Shown here: one piece after another, positions 1 to 8,432 of the stretch | Position numbering within the stretch: position 1 is the first letter of the stretch | How the letters are laid out: every line of letters begins with the position of its first letter | Source of the DNA: JAFGFY01 sp964520425 | Lineage (GTDB): Bacteria > Desulfobacterota > DSM-4660 > Desulfatiglandales > HGW-15 | DNA length: 64,000 bases | Direction of reading: 5' to 3' | Assembly (NCBI GenBank): GCA_964520425.1 | Contig: CAZFMX010000005.1 | Coordinates: forward strand, 7,567 to 71,566 | The notes under the pieces: model-generated | Seen by the model: only the letters and a program-made list of their open reading frames with translations | What the model was told of the DNA's origin: nothing | The model's database searches: none | Position numbers and translations under genes: made by a program

Positions 1-1389
1 GATGACGCCCTGGCCCTGGCCATGCTGAATGTCATCATCAATGATAAACTCTACGAAAGGGCATTTGTAGAAGATTGGACCATCGGTTTTGATGAGTTGG
101 CCACTCATGTTAAACCATTCACACCCACGTGGGCCGAAGGTGTGACCCGGCTGCAAGCCTCTGATATCAAGGAAGTCGCCAGGCTATACGCAACCACCAA
201 GCCCGCGCTGATCCGAGAAGGCAACGCCCTGGATCAGTATCCCAATGCGGTCCAGACAACGCGGGCCATAGCTATGATCGAGGCCATCACCGGTAATCTG
301 GATAGGAAAGGGGGAAATGTCTTTTTCCCATTCCCAAGGCTGACCCCTTTAAAATCCGCACCCGATGCCCAACGTCTGAGCGTTGATACCTATCCAATGT
401 ATCCCAGCGTGCCTTTCCCCGCCTTTGCCGATGCTGTCTTGACAGGAAAGCCCTATAGTCCACGGGCGTTGCTCATCAATCATTCCAACACTCTGTTGAT
501 ACAGGCCAACACTAATAAAACCCGGCAAGTCCTGGATAGACTGGAGTTTCTTGTGGTCTGCGATATCTTTAGGACGGCGACAACAGAACTCGCGGATATT
601 GTCCTTCCCGAAGCATCCCCCTTTGAGCGTTATGGATATAGGGGGTATGCCAGCCCTACGTGTGGTTTTGTGGCACTCAGGCGAAAAGCCATAGACCCTG
701 TGGGTGAGTCCCGCACCGTGTTTGAAATTGAATATGATTTAGCGGAAAGAATGGGACTGGCCTCTGGTTTTCCTTTTAGAAACAATGAGGAATGGATTGA
801 CTATAGATTGGCAGCAAGTCATATCACCTTTCATGATTTAGAAGAGAAACATCTCATCCATGCTACGGCCCCAATGAAGTACGAGAAGTATCTCGAAAAC
901 GGATTCAAAACTCCTTCAGGAAAGGTGGAACTCTATTCTCAGGGATTGAAAGACTTGGGCTATGCGCCTTTGCCTGATTACGAGGAACTTGACAGAAGGA
1001 TCATAGAGCGACCTTCTCTCAGACAGGAATATCCTTTGATCGGCACTACGCGTAGGTCAGGCAGCTATACCCATACGCAATTCCGAAACATTCCCATTCT
1101 CCGCAAACTGGACAAAGACTGCCTTTTGAGGATAAATCCTGAAGATGCGATGATACGTACCATTTTTGATGGAGATATGGTACGGGTGGAATCGCCTGAT
1201 GGGAAGATTGAAGTCAAAGCCACGCTAGCGGATGAAGTGGCTCCGGGGATCGTCCTGATAGATTTTGGTTGGGGAAACCCTGGAGATGGTGGGCAGAATG
1301 TCAATTTGTTGACCAGCGATGAAGATCGTGATCCTATTTCTTGCTCCACATCCAATCATCGCTTCCGGTGCCAGGTAACCAAACCCTAA
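1..1389 (+). CDS. Molybdopterin oxidoreductase (DMSO reductase family), 3' part
   Basis: Catalytic subunit of a bis-MGD molybdenum or tungsten oxidoreductase. The frame is open from base 1 (DDALALAMLNVII), so the gene begins outside the window; the ATG at 22 is internal. About 462 residues remain: the cofactor-binding core (INHSNTLLIQANTN; LADIVLPEASPFERYGYRG) and the C-terminal molydopterin dinucleotide-binding beta-barrel (RINPEDAMIRTIFDGDMVRVES, ending in SNHRFRCQVTK). The N-terminal [4Fe-4S] part is missing, so the exact substrate class (thiosulfate/polysulfide reductase, formate dehydrogenase-like, hydroxytransferase-like) cannot be set. No partner subunit follows: the next gene is on the opposite strand, so any electron-transfer subunits would lie upstream. 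Confidence 0.88.
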   Translation, partial: DDALALAMLNVIINDKLYERAFVEDWTIGFDELATHVKPFTPTWAEGVTRLQASDIKEVARLYATTKPALIREGNALDQYPNAVQTTRAIAMIEAITGNLDRKGGNVFFPFPRLTPLKSAPDAQRLSVDTYPMYPSVPFPAFADAVLTGKPYSPRALLINHSNTLLIQANTNKTRQVLDRLEFLVVCDIFRTATTELADIVLPEASPFERYGYRGYASPTCGFVALRRKAIDPVGESRTVFEIEYDLAERMGLASGFPFRNNEEWIDYRLAASHITFHDLEEKHLIHATAPMKYEKYLENGFKTPSGKVELYSQGLKDLGYAPLPDYEELDRRIIERPSLRQEYPLIGTTRRSGSYTHTQFRNIPILRKLDKDCLLRINPEDAMIRTIFDGDMVRVESPDGKIEVKATLADEVAPGIVLIDFGWGNPGDGGQNVNLLTSDEDRDPISCSTSNHRFRCQVTKP

Positions 1390-1481
1390 CGTTGCATAGA
1401 AAACATGACAGGGGATTCTAGAAAGCAATAATAACAAGGATCTCGGCGTAATTCGAGATTATTTCTGGGACACGATACTTG

Positions 1482-2234
1482 TTACAACTCCTCTAAGAGT
1501 ACAAACAGATCTTGCCATGTGGAAATCCTGGGGATATGGGCGAGATTCTCCTTAGGAGCGGCGACAGAGACGTTGAGAGAAAAAGGTAATTCTTTGTTCT
1601 CTACGAAGGTCGCCCAGACAGGTCGGAGCTCTGCCCCTTGGGCACCGGTGAGATCCGGTTCAGGATCATCTCCCACATAGATTGTCTGATCTGGTTCAAC
1701 ACCCAAACCCTCAATAAGTCGATGAAAAACCAAAGGGTGGGGTTTGCGAAAGCCCTCTTCACCAGAAATAATGATAACATCAAAAAACGGGTTCAGGCCG
1801 ACATGCTCGATGATTTTCCTTGCTGCAGGTCCGTGTGTGAAATTGGAGAGCAACCCAAGATAATAGGTCTCCTTTAGGGTTTGGAGCATCTCTTTGGTCT
1901 CCGGGATCAGGTGACAGTGCTCCGGAAAGGCCGAAAAATAAGCCTCTACGGACTCGTTGATTGGGAGATCGTATGGCTGAATAGAGTAACCCAAGGTTTC
2001 AAGAGCGGCACAAATCCAAAAGCGATTGTGTGTCTCTCTGCCGTCTTGTCGGGCAGCCTCAATGAACCTTTGGGCGGATTCGCGATACACCTCTTCAAAG
2101 GTCTCTTGATCCAGAAAAAGTCCACTTTTTCGCAGGCTTTCGATCAGTCTGCGCATGGCCTCAGGAAGGGCCTGCGAATCAGGGACGATTAGGGTATTAA
2201 AAAGATCGAAACCTATGGCTTCTATTTGTGACAT
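1482..2234 (-). CDS. HAD-family hydrolase (phosphatase-like)
   Basis: A 250-residue haloacid dehalogenase superfamily protein, subfamily I type with a helical cap. Visible motifs: motif I FDLFNTLI near the N-terminus, motif II LLSNFT, motif III lysine in FRKPHP, and motif IV GDDPEPD. It probably dephosphorylates a small metabolite or nucleotide; the substrate cannot be read from sequence. I chose the ATG at 2234 (MSQIEAIG) instead of the upstream in-frame ATG at 2282, because the extra 16 codons would run into the repeat element at 2252-2394 and match nothing in the family. It converges with the molybdoenzyme gene, with a lone family A end fragment (about 1462-1475) between them. Confidence 0.82.
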   Translation of the reverse strand: MSQIEAIGFDLFNTLIVPDSQALPEAMRRLIESLRKSGLFLDQETFEEVYRESAQRFIEAARQDGRETHNRFWICAALETLGYSIQPYDLPINESVEAYFSAFPEHCHLIPETKEMLQTLKETYYLGLLSNFTHGPAARKIIEHVGLNPFFDVIIISGEEGFRKPHPLVFHRLIEGLGVEPDQTIYVGDDPEPDLTGAQGAELRPVWATFVENKELPFSLNVSVAAPKENLAHIPRISTWQDLFVLLEEL

Positions 2235-2251
2235 GGGGTTCTTTCTACCTA

Positions 2252-2394
2252 GTGCCCATCCATAAACGGCCCTTTTGGCCAATCTCTGCGTTACGCTTCA
2301 GAATGTAATCCTCGAAATACTTTCATGTATTCCTGTGGTTACAATCTTCGCGTTCCTTGACCTTTACCAAAAATTCTCGTTTCTGGATGGACGC
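2252..2394. repeat. Short transposable repeat, family B relative
   Basis: A 143-bp element. Its ends are inverted repeats of the type GYGYCCATCC, and it is flanked on both sides by TACCTA (2246-2251 and 2395-2400), a likely target duplication. Its interior (CAATCTCTGCGT ... TCCTCGAAATACT ... TATTCCTG) matches the interior of the family B copy at 39575-39716, although its outer ends differ. Confidence 0.65.
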
Positions 2395-2497
2395 TACCTA
2401 AACAATGAATGAAAAGCAAGCTGCGAGCGTTTCAGATCAACAAATTTCACCATCAAATTTGTTGATTGGCAATGATAATTCAGGATTTTGGGGAATC

Positions 2498-2623
2498 CCT
2501 GGACACCAGGAAAGTGTTAGCTACAAGGCGCCGAGGAGCGCCGACTGAGGTGTATATACAATACACCGCAAGGAGAAGCGACCGAAGGCAACACAGCAGA
2601 TGACAGCTTCCTGGTGGATCAGG
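2498..2623. repeat. Structured intergenic repeat with inverted ends
   Basis: The ends are inverted (CACCAGGAA on the left, TTCCTGGTG on the right). The interior holds a strong hairpin (GGTGTAT/ATACACC) between purine-rich runs. There is no open frame. It has the look of a dispersed palindromic repeat, but only one copy lies in this window. The remaining spacer from 2395 to 2811 shows no gene. Confidence 0.45.
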
Positions 2624-2811
2624 GATCAATAAAGGACTTGACCTTCTTACACATGCGGGGTAACAATAGCGCTGCCGTATTGTCTAATAGAGGTAAAAAC
2701 CGTAGATATTGAGCGGCTATCGTGGCTAGTTCTTTTCTACATAAGTGACCGGTTATCCTTCATCAATATGGGGATTATGGGCTAGGGCTCTCGGGTTTTA
2801 TCTCAAAAAGA

Positions 2812-3183
2812 ATGGAAAAGAAAAAATTCACTGAGCGAAGAAAGCTTAAGAGATTTCAAGTCCAAGACGGAGCATTTGCCGTAGTCAGACCTGAATTCAC
2901 CAGATTAGGGCAGATCATAAATATCAGCTACGAGGGGCTCGCCTTTCAGTACGCCGCGACCGCCAATCAGGAAAACGGAGCATCTGAACTCGATATCTTC
3001 CTGACGGGCGATGCTTTCTATTTGGAAAATATGTCCTTTGAGACGGTTTGTGATCGTAGGGCGACAAAAAAATCTTCTAAGGGTTTCTTACCCTTGAGAC
3101 GCTGTAGTGTCCATTTCAAGGATCTCACGGGCACTCAAATAGCCCAATTGGAATATTTCATTCAGAACCACACCATAAATTGA
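2812..3183 (+). CDS. PilZ-domain protein
   Basis: A 123-residue single-domain protein with the two c-di-GMP-binding signatures of PilZ: an arginine-rich RRKLKRF near residue 10 and NISYEG (D/NxSxxG) near residue 42. It probably senses cyclic di-GMP and acts through protein contacts on motility, adhesion or export. No signal peptide or membrane segment is seen. The start lacks a clear Shine-Dalgarno sequence (only AAAAAGA precedes it). A second, unrelated PilZ protein is encoded at 21214-21552. Confidence 0.72.
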   Translation: MEKKKFTERRKLKRFQVQDGAFAVVRPEFTRLGQIINISYEGLAFQYAATANQENGASELDIFLTGDAFYLENMSFETVCDRRATKKSSKGFLPLRRCSVHFKDLTGTQIAQLEYFIQNHTIN

Positions 3184-3201
3184 AGCTTGGAGTTCCGAAA
3201 G

Positions 3202-3352
3202 CCTCACCCTCTCGCCTTTTTATTCCTTAAAAACTGGGGAGTCTTGCTGGTACGGCTAGCGAAATTCGCTGATTTCACTAAAAACTCGCTCGTAATCCTG
3301 TGAAATCCGGTCTAGCCAGTGCGAAGATCGACTCTCAGTCTCTAGGGTGAGG
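3202..3352. repeat. Palindromic repeat-like element
   Basis: Perfect 9-bp outer inverted repeat (CCTCACCCT at 3202-3210, AGGGTGAGG at 3344-3352). It encloses a second pair (GATTTCAC/GTGAAATC) and a third imperfect pair around CTGG...CTAG. The whole can fold as one long interrupted stem. It carries no coding potential. Confidence 0.4.
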
Positions 3353-3413
3353 ATATTTGGTGTTTTTTTGAATGGGACATACAAAATGTAGTCTGATATG
3401 ATGAGCTAGATCA

Positions 3414-3501
3414 TATGAAAAAGCTACCTCCTTCTTTTATTCCATATTTTCCCTTAGACCCTATTATACTACAGGGTACTATAGGAGGTAGCTTTTTCAT
3501 A
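3414..3501 (+). promoter_or_regulatory. Perfect 19-bp inverted repeat upstream of acyl-CoA dehydrogenase
   Basis: Arms at 3414-3432 and 3483-3501 are perfectly complementary over 19 bp, with a 50-nt loop that holds a second small pair (ACCCT/AGGGT) and TATTATACT, a possible -10 box. The right arm contains AGGAGG, but the gene's own ribosome site (GGGAGG) lies further on, near 3525. It could act as a transcript switch, a wide operator, or be a remnant of a mobile element. Confidence 0.5.
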
Positions 3502-3534
3502 GGTGTCAGAATAAGACGAAAGGGAGGCTGAAGA

Positions 3535-5151
3535 ATGACACAACAAGTGAAGATGGCCCCGGAAGATCTCAATATGATCCTCGAAACCATATCCAAACTG
3601 GAAAGGGATCGGCTCTCATTGGAGACCAAGCTAGAGATGGATAAGGCCGGGGATTTCCCCATAGAACTCATTCGTTTCATGTTAGGCCCCGAGATGGCCC
3701 TTCATCTGGTCTTTGTTCCCGAGGAGTATGGAGGCCTCGGCGCCGGGGCGACTGAAATCGCCATTGTATCGGAGAGAATGGCTAGGATGGATTTGGCCAT
3801 CGCCACATCTTTTCTGGCAATCTGCCTGGGTATGGACCCTATAAGGGTAGGAGCTACTGAAGAACAGAAAAAGAAGTATATAGGTAGGATCGCCGAGGAA
3901 GGTCTCATCGTTGCCTACGGTGTGACCGAACCCGATGCAGGATCAAATGTCCAAGCCCTCAAAACTAGGGCTGAACGGGTACTGGACGAGGAAGGGAACA
4001 TCAAAGGTTACAAGATCAACGGCCAGAAACAATTCATCAGCAATGGCGGCGTGGCAGACATCTATACGATCCTTGCCGATACACCCGAGGGTCCTTCCTT
4101 TTTTGCTGTAGAGGGGGGAACTAAAGGCTTGGTCCCCGGAAAGCATGAAGACAAACATGGCATTAGGGCCTCTGACACATGTCCTTTGGTCTTGGAAGAC
4201 CTCTACGTGCCGGCTGAGAACTTGATTGGGGGCGTAGAAGGACAGGGTTTAAAACAGGCAAACGAAGTATTCGGCTACACAAGACTCATGGTGGCCGCAT
4301 TTGGTCTGGGAGGCGGTATGGTTTCCCTGGAAAGGGCCATCAAATACTCCAAAGAAAGGTTTCAGTTCGGGACGCCGCTTTCCGAGAAGCAAGGATATAC
4401 CCACAAACTCTTGGTTCCGCATGCCGTCCAATTGGAGGCCGCACGGGCCTTTATCGAAGAAACCGCCAGAAGACTCGATACGGTTGAGGATGATCTACAG
4501 GTGGAAGGGTCTATCGCCAAATATTTTGCCACAGAGGCGGGGGATGCTATGGCCAATGATGGCATTCAGGCCTTTGGCGGATACGGTTACACGCGGGAAT
4601 ACGAAGTGGAGAAGATCAAACGTGACGTCAAGGTGCTTACTATCTATGAAGGTACTAGCGAGATCCAGAAGAATATCATCTCTGTGTTTCGCCTTAGGGA
4701 GACGGTTCGGTCAAAGGGTCGGTACTATCTGGATATAGCCGACGCACTGGAAAAACTCCCGGAGGACTGCGGAGCAAGGGCTCTGTCCATAGCGTTGAGA
4801 ATTCTCAACCAGGTGGTTTTGAGCGTTAGAGCAGCCAAATTAACCAAATCCCAGCATGTCATGTTTCTGTTGGCCGACATGATGGTCTGGTGTGAGGTAG
4901 GGAAAGCCCTTTGCGAGAAAGCCGTCGATCATGACGGAACGGGAAAAACACTGGAATATATGAAGGCAGCTGCCCGGCTTTTTGCAAGAGATGTGTCGGA
5001 AAAGGTCTATGTCAACGGGCTCAAGATCGCGTGTGGGTGCGACAAAGATATGTCCTACGTCCTGGAGAGCCTCAACGCTATGAATCTTGGCGAAGTCATG
5101 AGGGCCTGTCTCAGTGATATGGATTTGATCGCCGAGGAGTTGGTCAAATGA
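3535..5151 (+). CDS. Acyl-CoA dehydrogenase
   Basis: A 538-residue FAD enzyme that introduces the alpha-beta double bond into acyl-CoA thioesters, feeding electrons to ETF. Seen: the FAD/substrate motif YGVTEPDAGSN, the QFGTPLSEKQ region, the FGGYGYTREYEVEK helix, and the catalytic glutamate in IYEGTSEIQ near residue 375. It is longer than the usual 380-400 residues because of a C-terminal helical extension of about 130 residues (from about 405), as in long-chain and archaeal-like ACAD subfamilies. Start ATG 3535 follows GGGAGG. It is monocistronic, preceded by a large inverted repeat and followed by a family B repeat. Substrate chain length is not evident. Confidence 0.9.
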   Translation: MTQQVKMAPEDLNMILETISKLERDRLSLETKLEMDKAGDFPIELIRFMLGPEMALHLVFVPEEYGGLGAGATEIAIVSERMARMDLAIATSFLAICLGMDPIRVGATEEQKKKYIGRIAEEGLIVAYGVTEPDAGSNVQALKTRAERVLDEEGNIKGYKINGQKQFISNGGVADIYTILADTPEGPSFFAVEGGTKGLVPGKHEDKHGIRASDTCPLVLEDLYVPAENLIGGVEGQGLKQANEVFGYTRLMVAAFGLGGGMVSLERAIKYSKERFQFGTPLSEKQGYTHKLLVPHAVQLEAARAFIEETARRLDTVEDDLQVEGSIAKYFATEAGDAMANDGIQAFGGYGYTREYEVEKIKRDVKVLTIYEGTSEIQKNIISVFRLRETVRSKGRYYLDIADALEKLPEDCGARALSIALRILNQVVLSVRAAKLTKSQHVMFLLADMMVWCEVGKALCEKAVDHDGTGKTLEYMKAAARLFARDVSEKVYVNGLKIACGCDKDMSYVLESLNAMNLGEVMRACLSDMDLIAEELVK

Positions 5152-5226
5152 TACCCGTAAGGTTTCTCCCTTAGAGAGGAAGATCTCAGGAAGTTCCCTC
5201 CAAAAGGGGCATTAAGAGAAGAAAGA

Positions 5227-5421
5227 GGGACCTTTGAAAAATATTCAATTCTGTTCAAGGTCAAGGAAGGCGAGAATTCTAACCCTCCCGATTTTCATCG
5301 GGACAGCCAGGAATACCTGTAGTATTTCGCGAATTAGAATTTGAGTCTGACACCGCTTGTCCCGCCATAGCCTTTGGCGACGGCGGAAGATTGGGCAAAA
5401 GGGGTGTTTTTCAAAGGTCTC
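5227..5421. repeat. Family B miniature transposable element, copy 1
   Basis: 195 bp bounded by inverted ends (ACCTTTGAAAAA on the left, TTTTTCAAAGGT on the right) and flanked by the 5-bp direct repeat AAAGA (5222-5226 and 5422-5426), a target duplication. The interior shares CAAGGTCAAGGAAGGCGA and the CCCGATTTTCATCGGG hairpin with the copy at 16447-16612. It carries no transposase gene, so it must have been mobilised in trans. Confidence 0.82.
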
Positions 5422-5543
5422 AAAGACTCAATGGCTGAAAGTCTCCGCATGTTCACGATTAGTACCTGCATGCATCGGCAATCGAGAAAAGCTGCAGTGC
5501 TGGGAGGTTTTGGACGGTCAATCATGTATGAGCTTTCGAGGTC

Positions 5544-8249
5544 ATGGTAAATCAGGGGAAGTACCAGCGGCGATCAGGAAAAGCATGGTCTAGGCGCGGA
5601 CCTGGCCACACACTGGAAGAACCTTACATATCCCCAAGAGCAGACCCCCATCTCAAGCCTCTCTTTAAAAAGATCGGTGTTCCAAAACCCACCCCCTTTG
5701 AACCAGATCCTTTTCAAGTGGAAGCCCTTGAACAGATTAAGACCTCTGATGTCCTGGTCAGCGCACCTACGGGCTCCGGGAAGACATGGATTGCCTCTCA
5801 GGCCATCGGACAATATCTCTCCAAAGGATTGAGAGCCTGGTATGCCTCACCGCTCAAGGCCCTGTCCAATTCCATCTATCAGGAATTGAGCAGGGAATTT
5901 GGGTCCGAGTCATGTGGAATCCTGACAGGGGATCGAAAAGAAAATGCCAGCGCGCCGATCATCGTAGGAACCACGGAAATTTTACGTAACCAGCTCTATG
6001 ATGCGATGCAGACGGGGAAAACCATCCGGTCCGACCTGGTGATATTGGATGAGGCGCACTATCTCAGTGATCCGGATCGAGGAGTGGTCTGGGAAGAGGT
6101 GCTCATCTATCTGCCCCCCCGAGTAAGGCTCTTGCTTCTCTCGGCGACCGTATCTAATGCCGAAGAGATCTCAGCATGGCTGGAGGAGAATCGCAGAACC
6201 CAGACCCGAATTGTGTGCTCTGACGATCGGCCTGTGCCATTGGAAATGCTTTTCCTTTTCCCGGATGGATTCATCTCTCCCCTTGGCGGGAAAAGAGGAC
6301 TTGCCCCCAGGGTCAAAAAGTATATCTCCTCCCGAGAAGGAAAGAGAAGAGGATTAAAAAAAATCCAATTTGGGGAGATCATCCACTGTCTGAGGGCATT
6401 TGATCTCCTTCCGGCCATCTTCTTTCTCAAATCAAGAAAAGATTGCAATCATGCCCTCTTGACCTGTCCATCCGTGGAAAGACCTTCTGAACTCAGAGAG
6501 CGGGCTGAACGGGAAGTCAAGGAGTTTATGCAGGAGTACCCTCACCTGAAGGGACATCCTCAACTCAGTCGGTTATCGGACGCCGCAGTGGGCTCCCATC
6601 ATGCGGGCCAGCTTCCCTACTGGAAGATGCTCATTGAGAGGATGATGAATAAAGGGTATTTGGAAGTCATCTTCTCCACATCCACGGTGGCGGCGGGCGT
6701 GAATTTTCCTGCAAGGACCGTGGTTTTAGTCCAGAGTGACCGTTATGACGGGCATGAATTCACCAACCTCACGGCAACAGACCTTCACCAGATGGTCGGT
6801 CGAGCCGGACGAAGGGGAAAGGACAACATCGGATTTGCCCTCATCGTGCCCGGTCTTCACCAGGACCCTGAGCTAATATATGAACTAAGGGACTCTCCTC
6901 CAGAGCCTCTTATGAGTCAGATCCACATCAATTTCTCCATGACCCTGAACCTGCTCCTTTCGCATACACCCATGGAGGTGAAGGATCTGCTGGACCATTC
7001 ATTTGCCGCGTTCCAAGAAAAAAAGGCAGGTTCCCCAGTGCAGAGGCAATGGGAGGAGATGCTTAGGGTTTTAAACAAAGCACTCCCTCAAGGTCTGTGC
7101 GATACGGGTGATCCCTACGAGATTCTGGAGAACATCGATAAAAGACTGGAGACAAATAGAGAAAAGAAGGTGATGAAAAGAGAGATACGGAATGAAAGGC
7201 GATTGAGAACATACACCCCGTTCCTGCGACCCGGGCGATTGTTTCTTCATAAGAATAAAGGGATCTATGTCATCTTTCATACCTACAAGGATGAAGGAAG
7301 ACTGATCTGTGCGGCTCACAATATTCACGAGACCGTTCGAGCCAGGAAACGCAAAATCCGGTTGAGAAAAGTCCCTTTCGATAAGATCCGAGCCCTCTAC
7401 GATTATCGGGTCGATTTGCCGGAGGGCTATTCTTTAGAGAGATTGCAGACACTTTTCGATGCCATCAGCAGGGATGACCTGGAGTTGTTGCGTGTCGATT
7501 CCTCCGAAGAAGCAGTCGGAGAAGGAGATCTGGATCTCATCCAGAAAAGACTGAGTGAACTCCCATGTGAGACATGTGAACACCTCAATGAGTGCCACAC
7601 GGCAAAGAACAAGAAACTGAAACGGATCTTAAAAGAATTTCGGTCACTTGCCTATAAGATGGGGGGGGACAAAGGCGGGTTGTGGGCCAGCTTCAAAAGA
7701 CACCTCAGATTTCTCAAAGAGATGGGTTTTGTGGATGAAACGGATCAATTGACGCCTGACGGAGACTGGGCATCTAAATTGAGACTGGACCAGCCCCTTC
7801 TTATTGCCGAGGCCATCAGAAGAAAGGCTCTGAGCGGCATTTCTCCTGAGGTCATGGCAGGGTGCATGGCGCCTTTTGTCTGGGATCGGGTCCAGGAAGT
7901 GGAGCTTCTGACCCAAAGTCCCATGGACCTGAAGAATTGCGAAGATGCCTTTAGCAACGTGATCGAATCGATCCAAGAGATCAGAACGCTGAAAGCAAAG
8001 CGGGGATTTGAAAACCCTCCGATCCTCTTTTGGCCCGCGGCAGCCCTGTTTTTATGGGCCAAAGGAGTGCCGTGGGAAAGGCTTTTATCCTATATTCCTG
8101 TAGACGAAGGGGATATGGCCTCTCTGATTCTAAGGACGGCAGACCACTTGCGGCAGGCGACAAACCTAAAGAAATCCCACCCCGAACTCGTCTCAGTAGC
8201 CCACACGGCCATAGAGCATATCCTGCGTGAACCTGTCCTTATCTCCTAG
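5544..8249 (+). CDS. Ski2-like DEAH-box helicase
   Basis: A 901-residue superfamily 2 helicase. Motif I SAPTGSGKT is near residue 75, motif II is DEAH (LDEAHYLSD, near 168), motif III is SAT, and motif VI HQMVGRAGRRG is near 415; the DEAHYLSD form and the long C-terminal half are typical of the Ski2/Mtr4 group. Near residue 672 a cluster CETCEHLNEC looks like a metal-binding or Fe-S knuckle. The likely role is ATP-driven unwinding of RNA or nicked DNA in turnover or repair. The start at 5544 has only a weak GAGGT upstream, so the first 20 or so residues are uncertain. The TAG stop lies exactly at the edge of a family A repeat. Confidence 0.85.
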   Translation: MVNQGKYQRRSGKAWSRRGPGHTLEEPYISPRADPHLKPLFKKIGVPKPTPFEPDPFQVEALEQIKTSDVLVSAPTGSGKTWIASQAIGQYLSKGLRAWYASPLKALSNSIYQELSREFGSESCGILTGDRKENASAPIIVGTTEILRNQLYDAMQTGKTIRSDLVILDEAHYLSDPDRGVVWEEVLIYLPPRVRLLLLSATVSNAEEISAWLEENRRTQTRIVCSDDRPVPLEMLFLFPDGFISPLGGKRGLAPRVKKYISSREGKRRGLKKIQFGEIIHCLRAFDLLPAIFFLKSRKDCNHALLTCPSVERPSELRERAEREVKEFMQEYPHLKGHPQLSRLSDAAVGSHHAGQLPYWKMLIERMMNKGYLEVIFSTSTVAAGVNFPARTVVLVQSDRYDGHEFTNLTATDLHQMVGRAGRRGKDNIGFALIVPGLHQDPELIYELRDSPPEPLMSQIHINFSMTLNLLLSHTPMEVKDLLDHSFAAFQEKKAGSPVQRQWEEMLRVLNKALPQGLCDTGDPYEILENIDKRLETNREKKVMKREIRNERRLRTYTPFLRPGRLFLHKNKGIYVIFHTYKDEGRLICAAHNIHETVRARKRKIRLRKVPFDKIRALYDYRVDLPEGYSLERLQTLFDAISRDDLELLRVDSSEEAVGEGDLDLIQKRLSELPCETCEHLNECHTAKNKKLKRILKEFRSLAYKMGGDKGGLWASFKRHLRFLKEMGFVDETDQLTPDGDWASKLRLDQPLLIAEAIRRKALSGISPEVMAGCMAPFVWDRVQEVELLTQSPMDLKNCEDAFSNVIESIQEIRTLKAKRGFENPPILFWPAAALFLWAKGVPWERLLSYIPVDEGDMASLILRTADHLRQATNLKKSHPELVSVAHTAIEHILREPVLIS

Positions 8250-8355
8250 TGTCGTGTCCCAAAAGAAACTTACATAAAAGAGTGCCTGAAAACAGATCCA
8301 TAAAGATGTCACAGAATATGTTCATGATAATGTAAGTGATTTCTGGGACACGACA
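8250..8355. repeat. Family A palindromic repeat, copy 1
   Basis: A 106-bp element with terminal inverted repeats of about 26 bp: it starts TGTCGTGTCCCA...ACTTACAT and ends ATGTAAGT...TGGGACACGACA. It lies directly after the TAG stop codon of the helicase gene. It is non-coding, and related ends occur at 15119, 25281 and 46865. Confidence 0.8.
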
Positions 8356-8432
8356 TGAGTCCCTCGTTTCGGAAATTCTGCAGCCAGTTGAAGTCAAGAG
8401 TATTAATCAGGGTCTTATATTCAGCTTCATTT

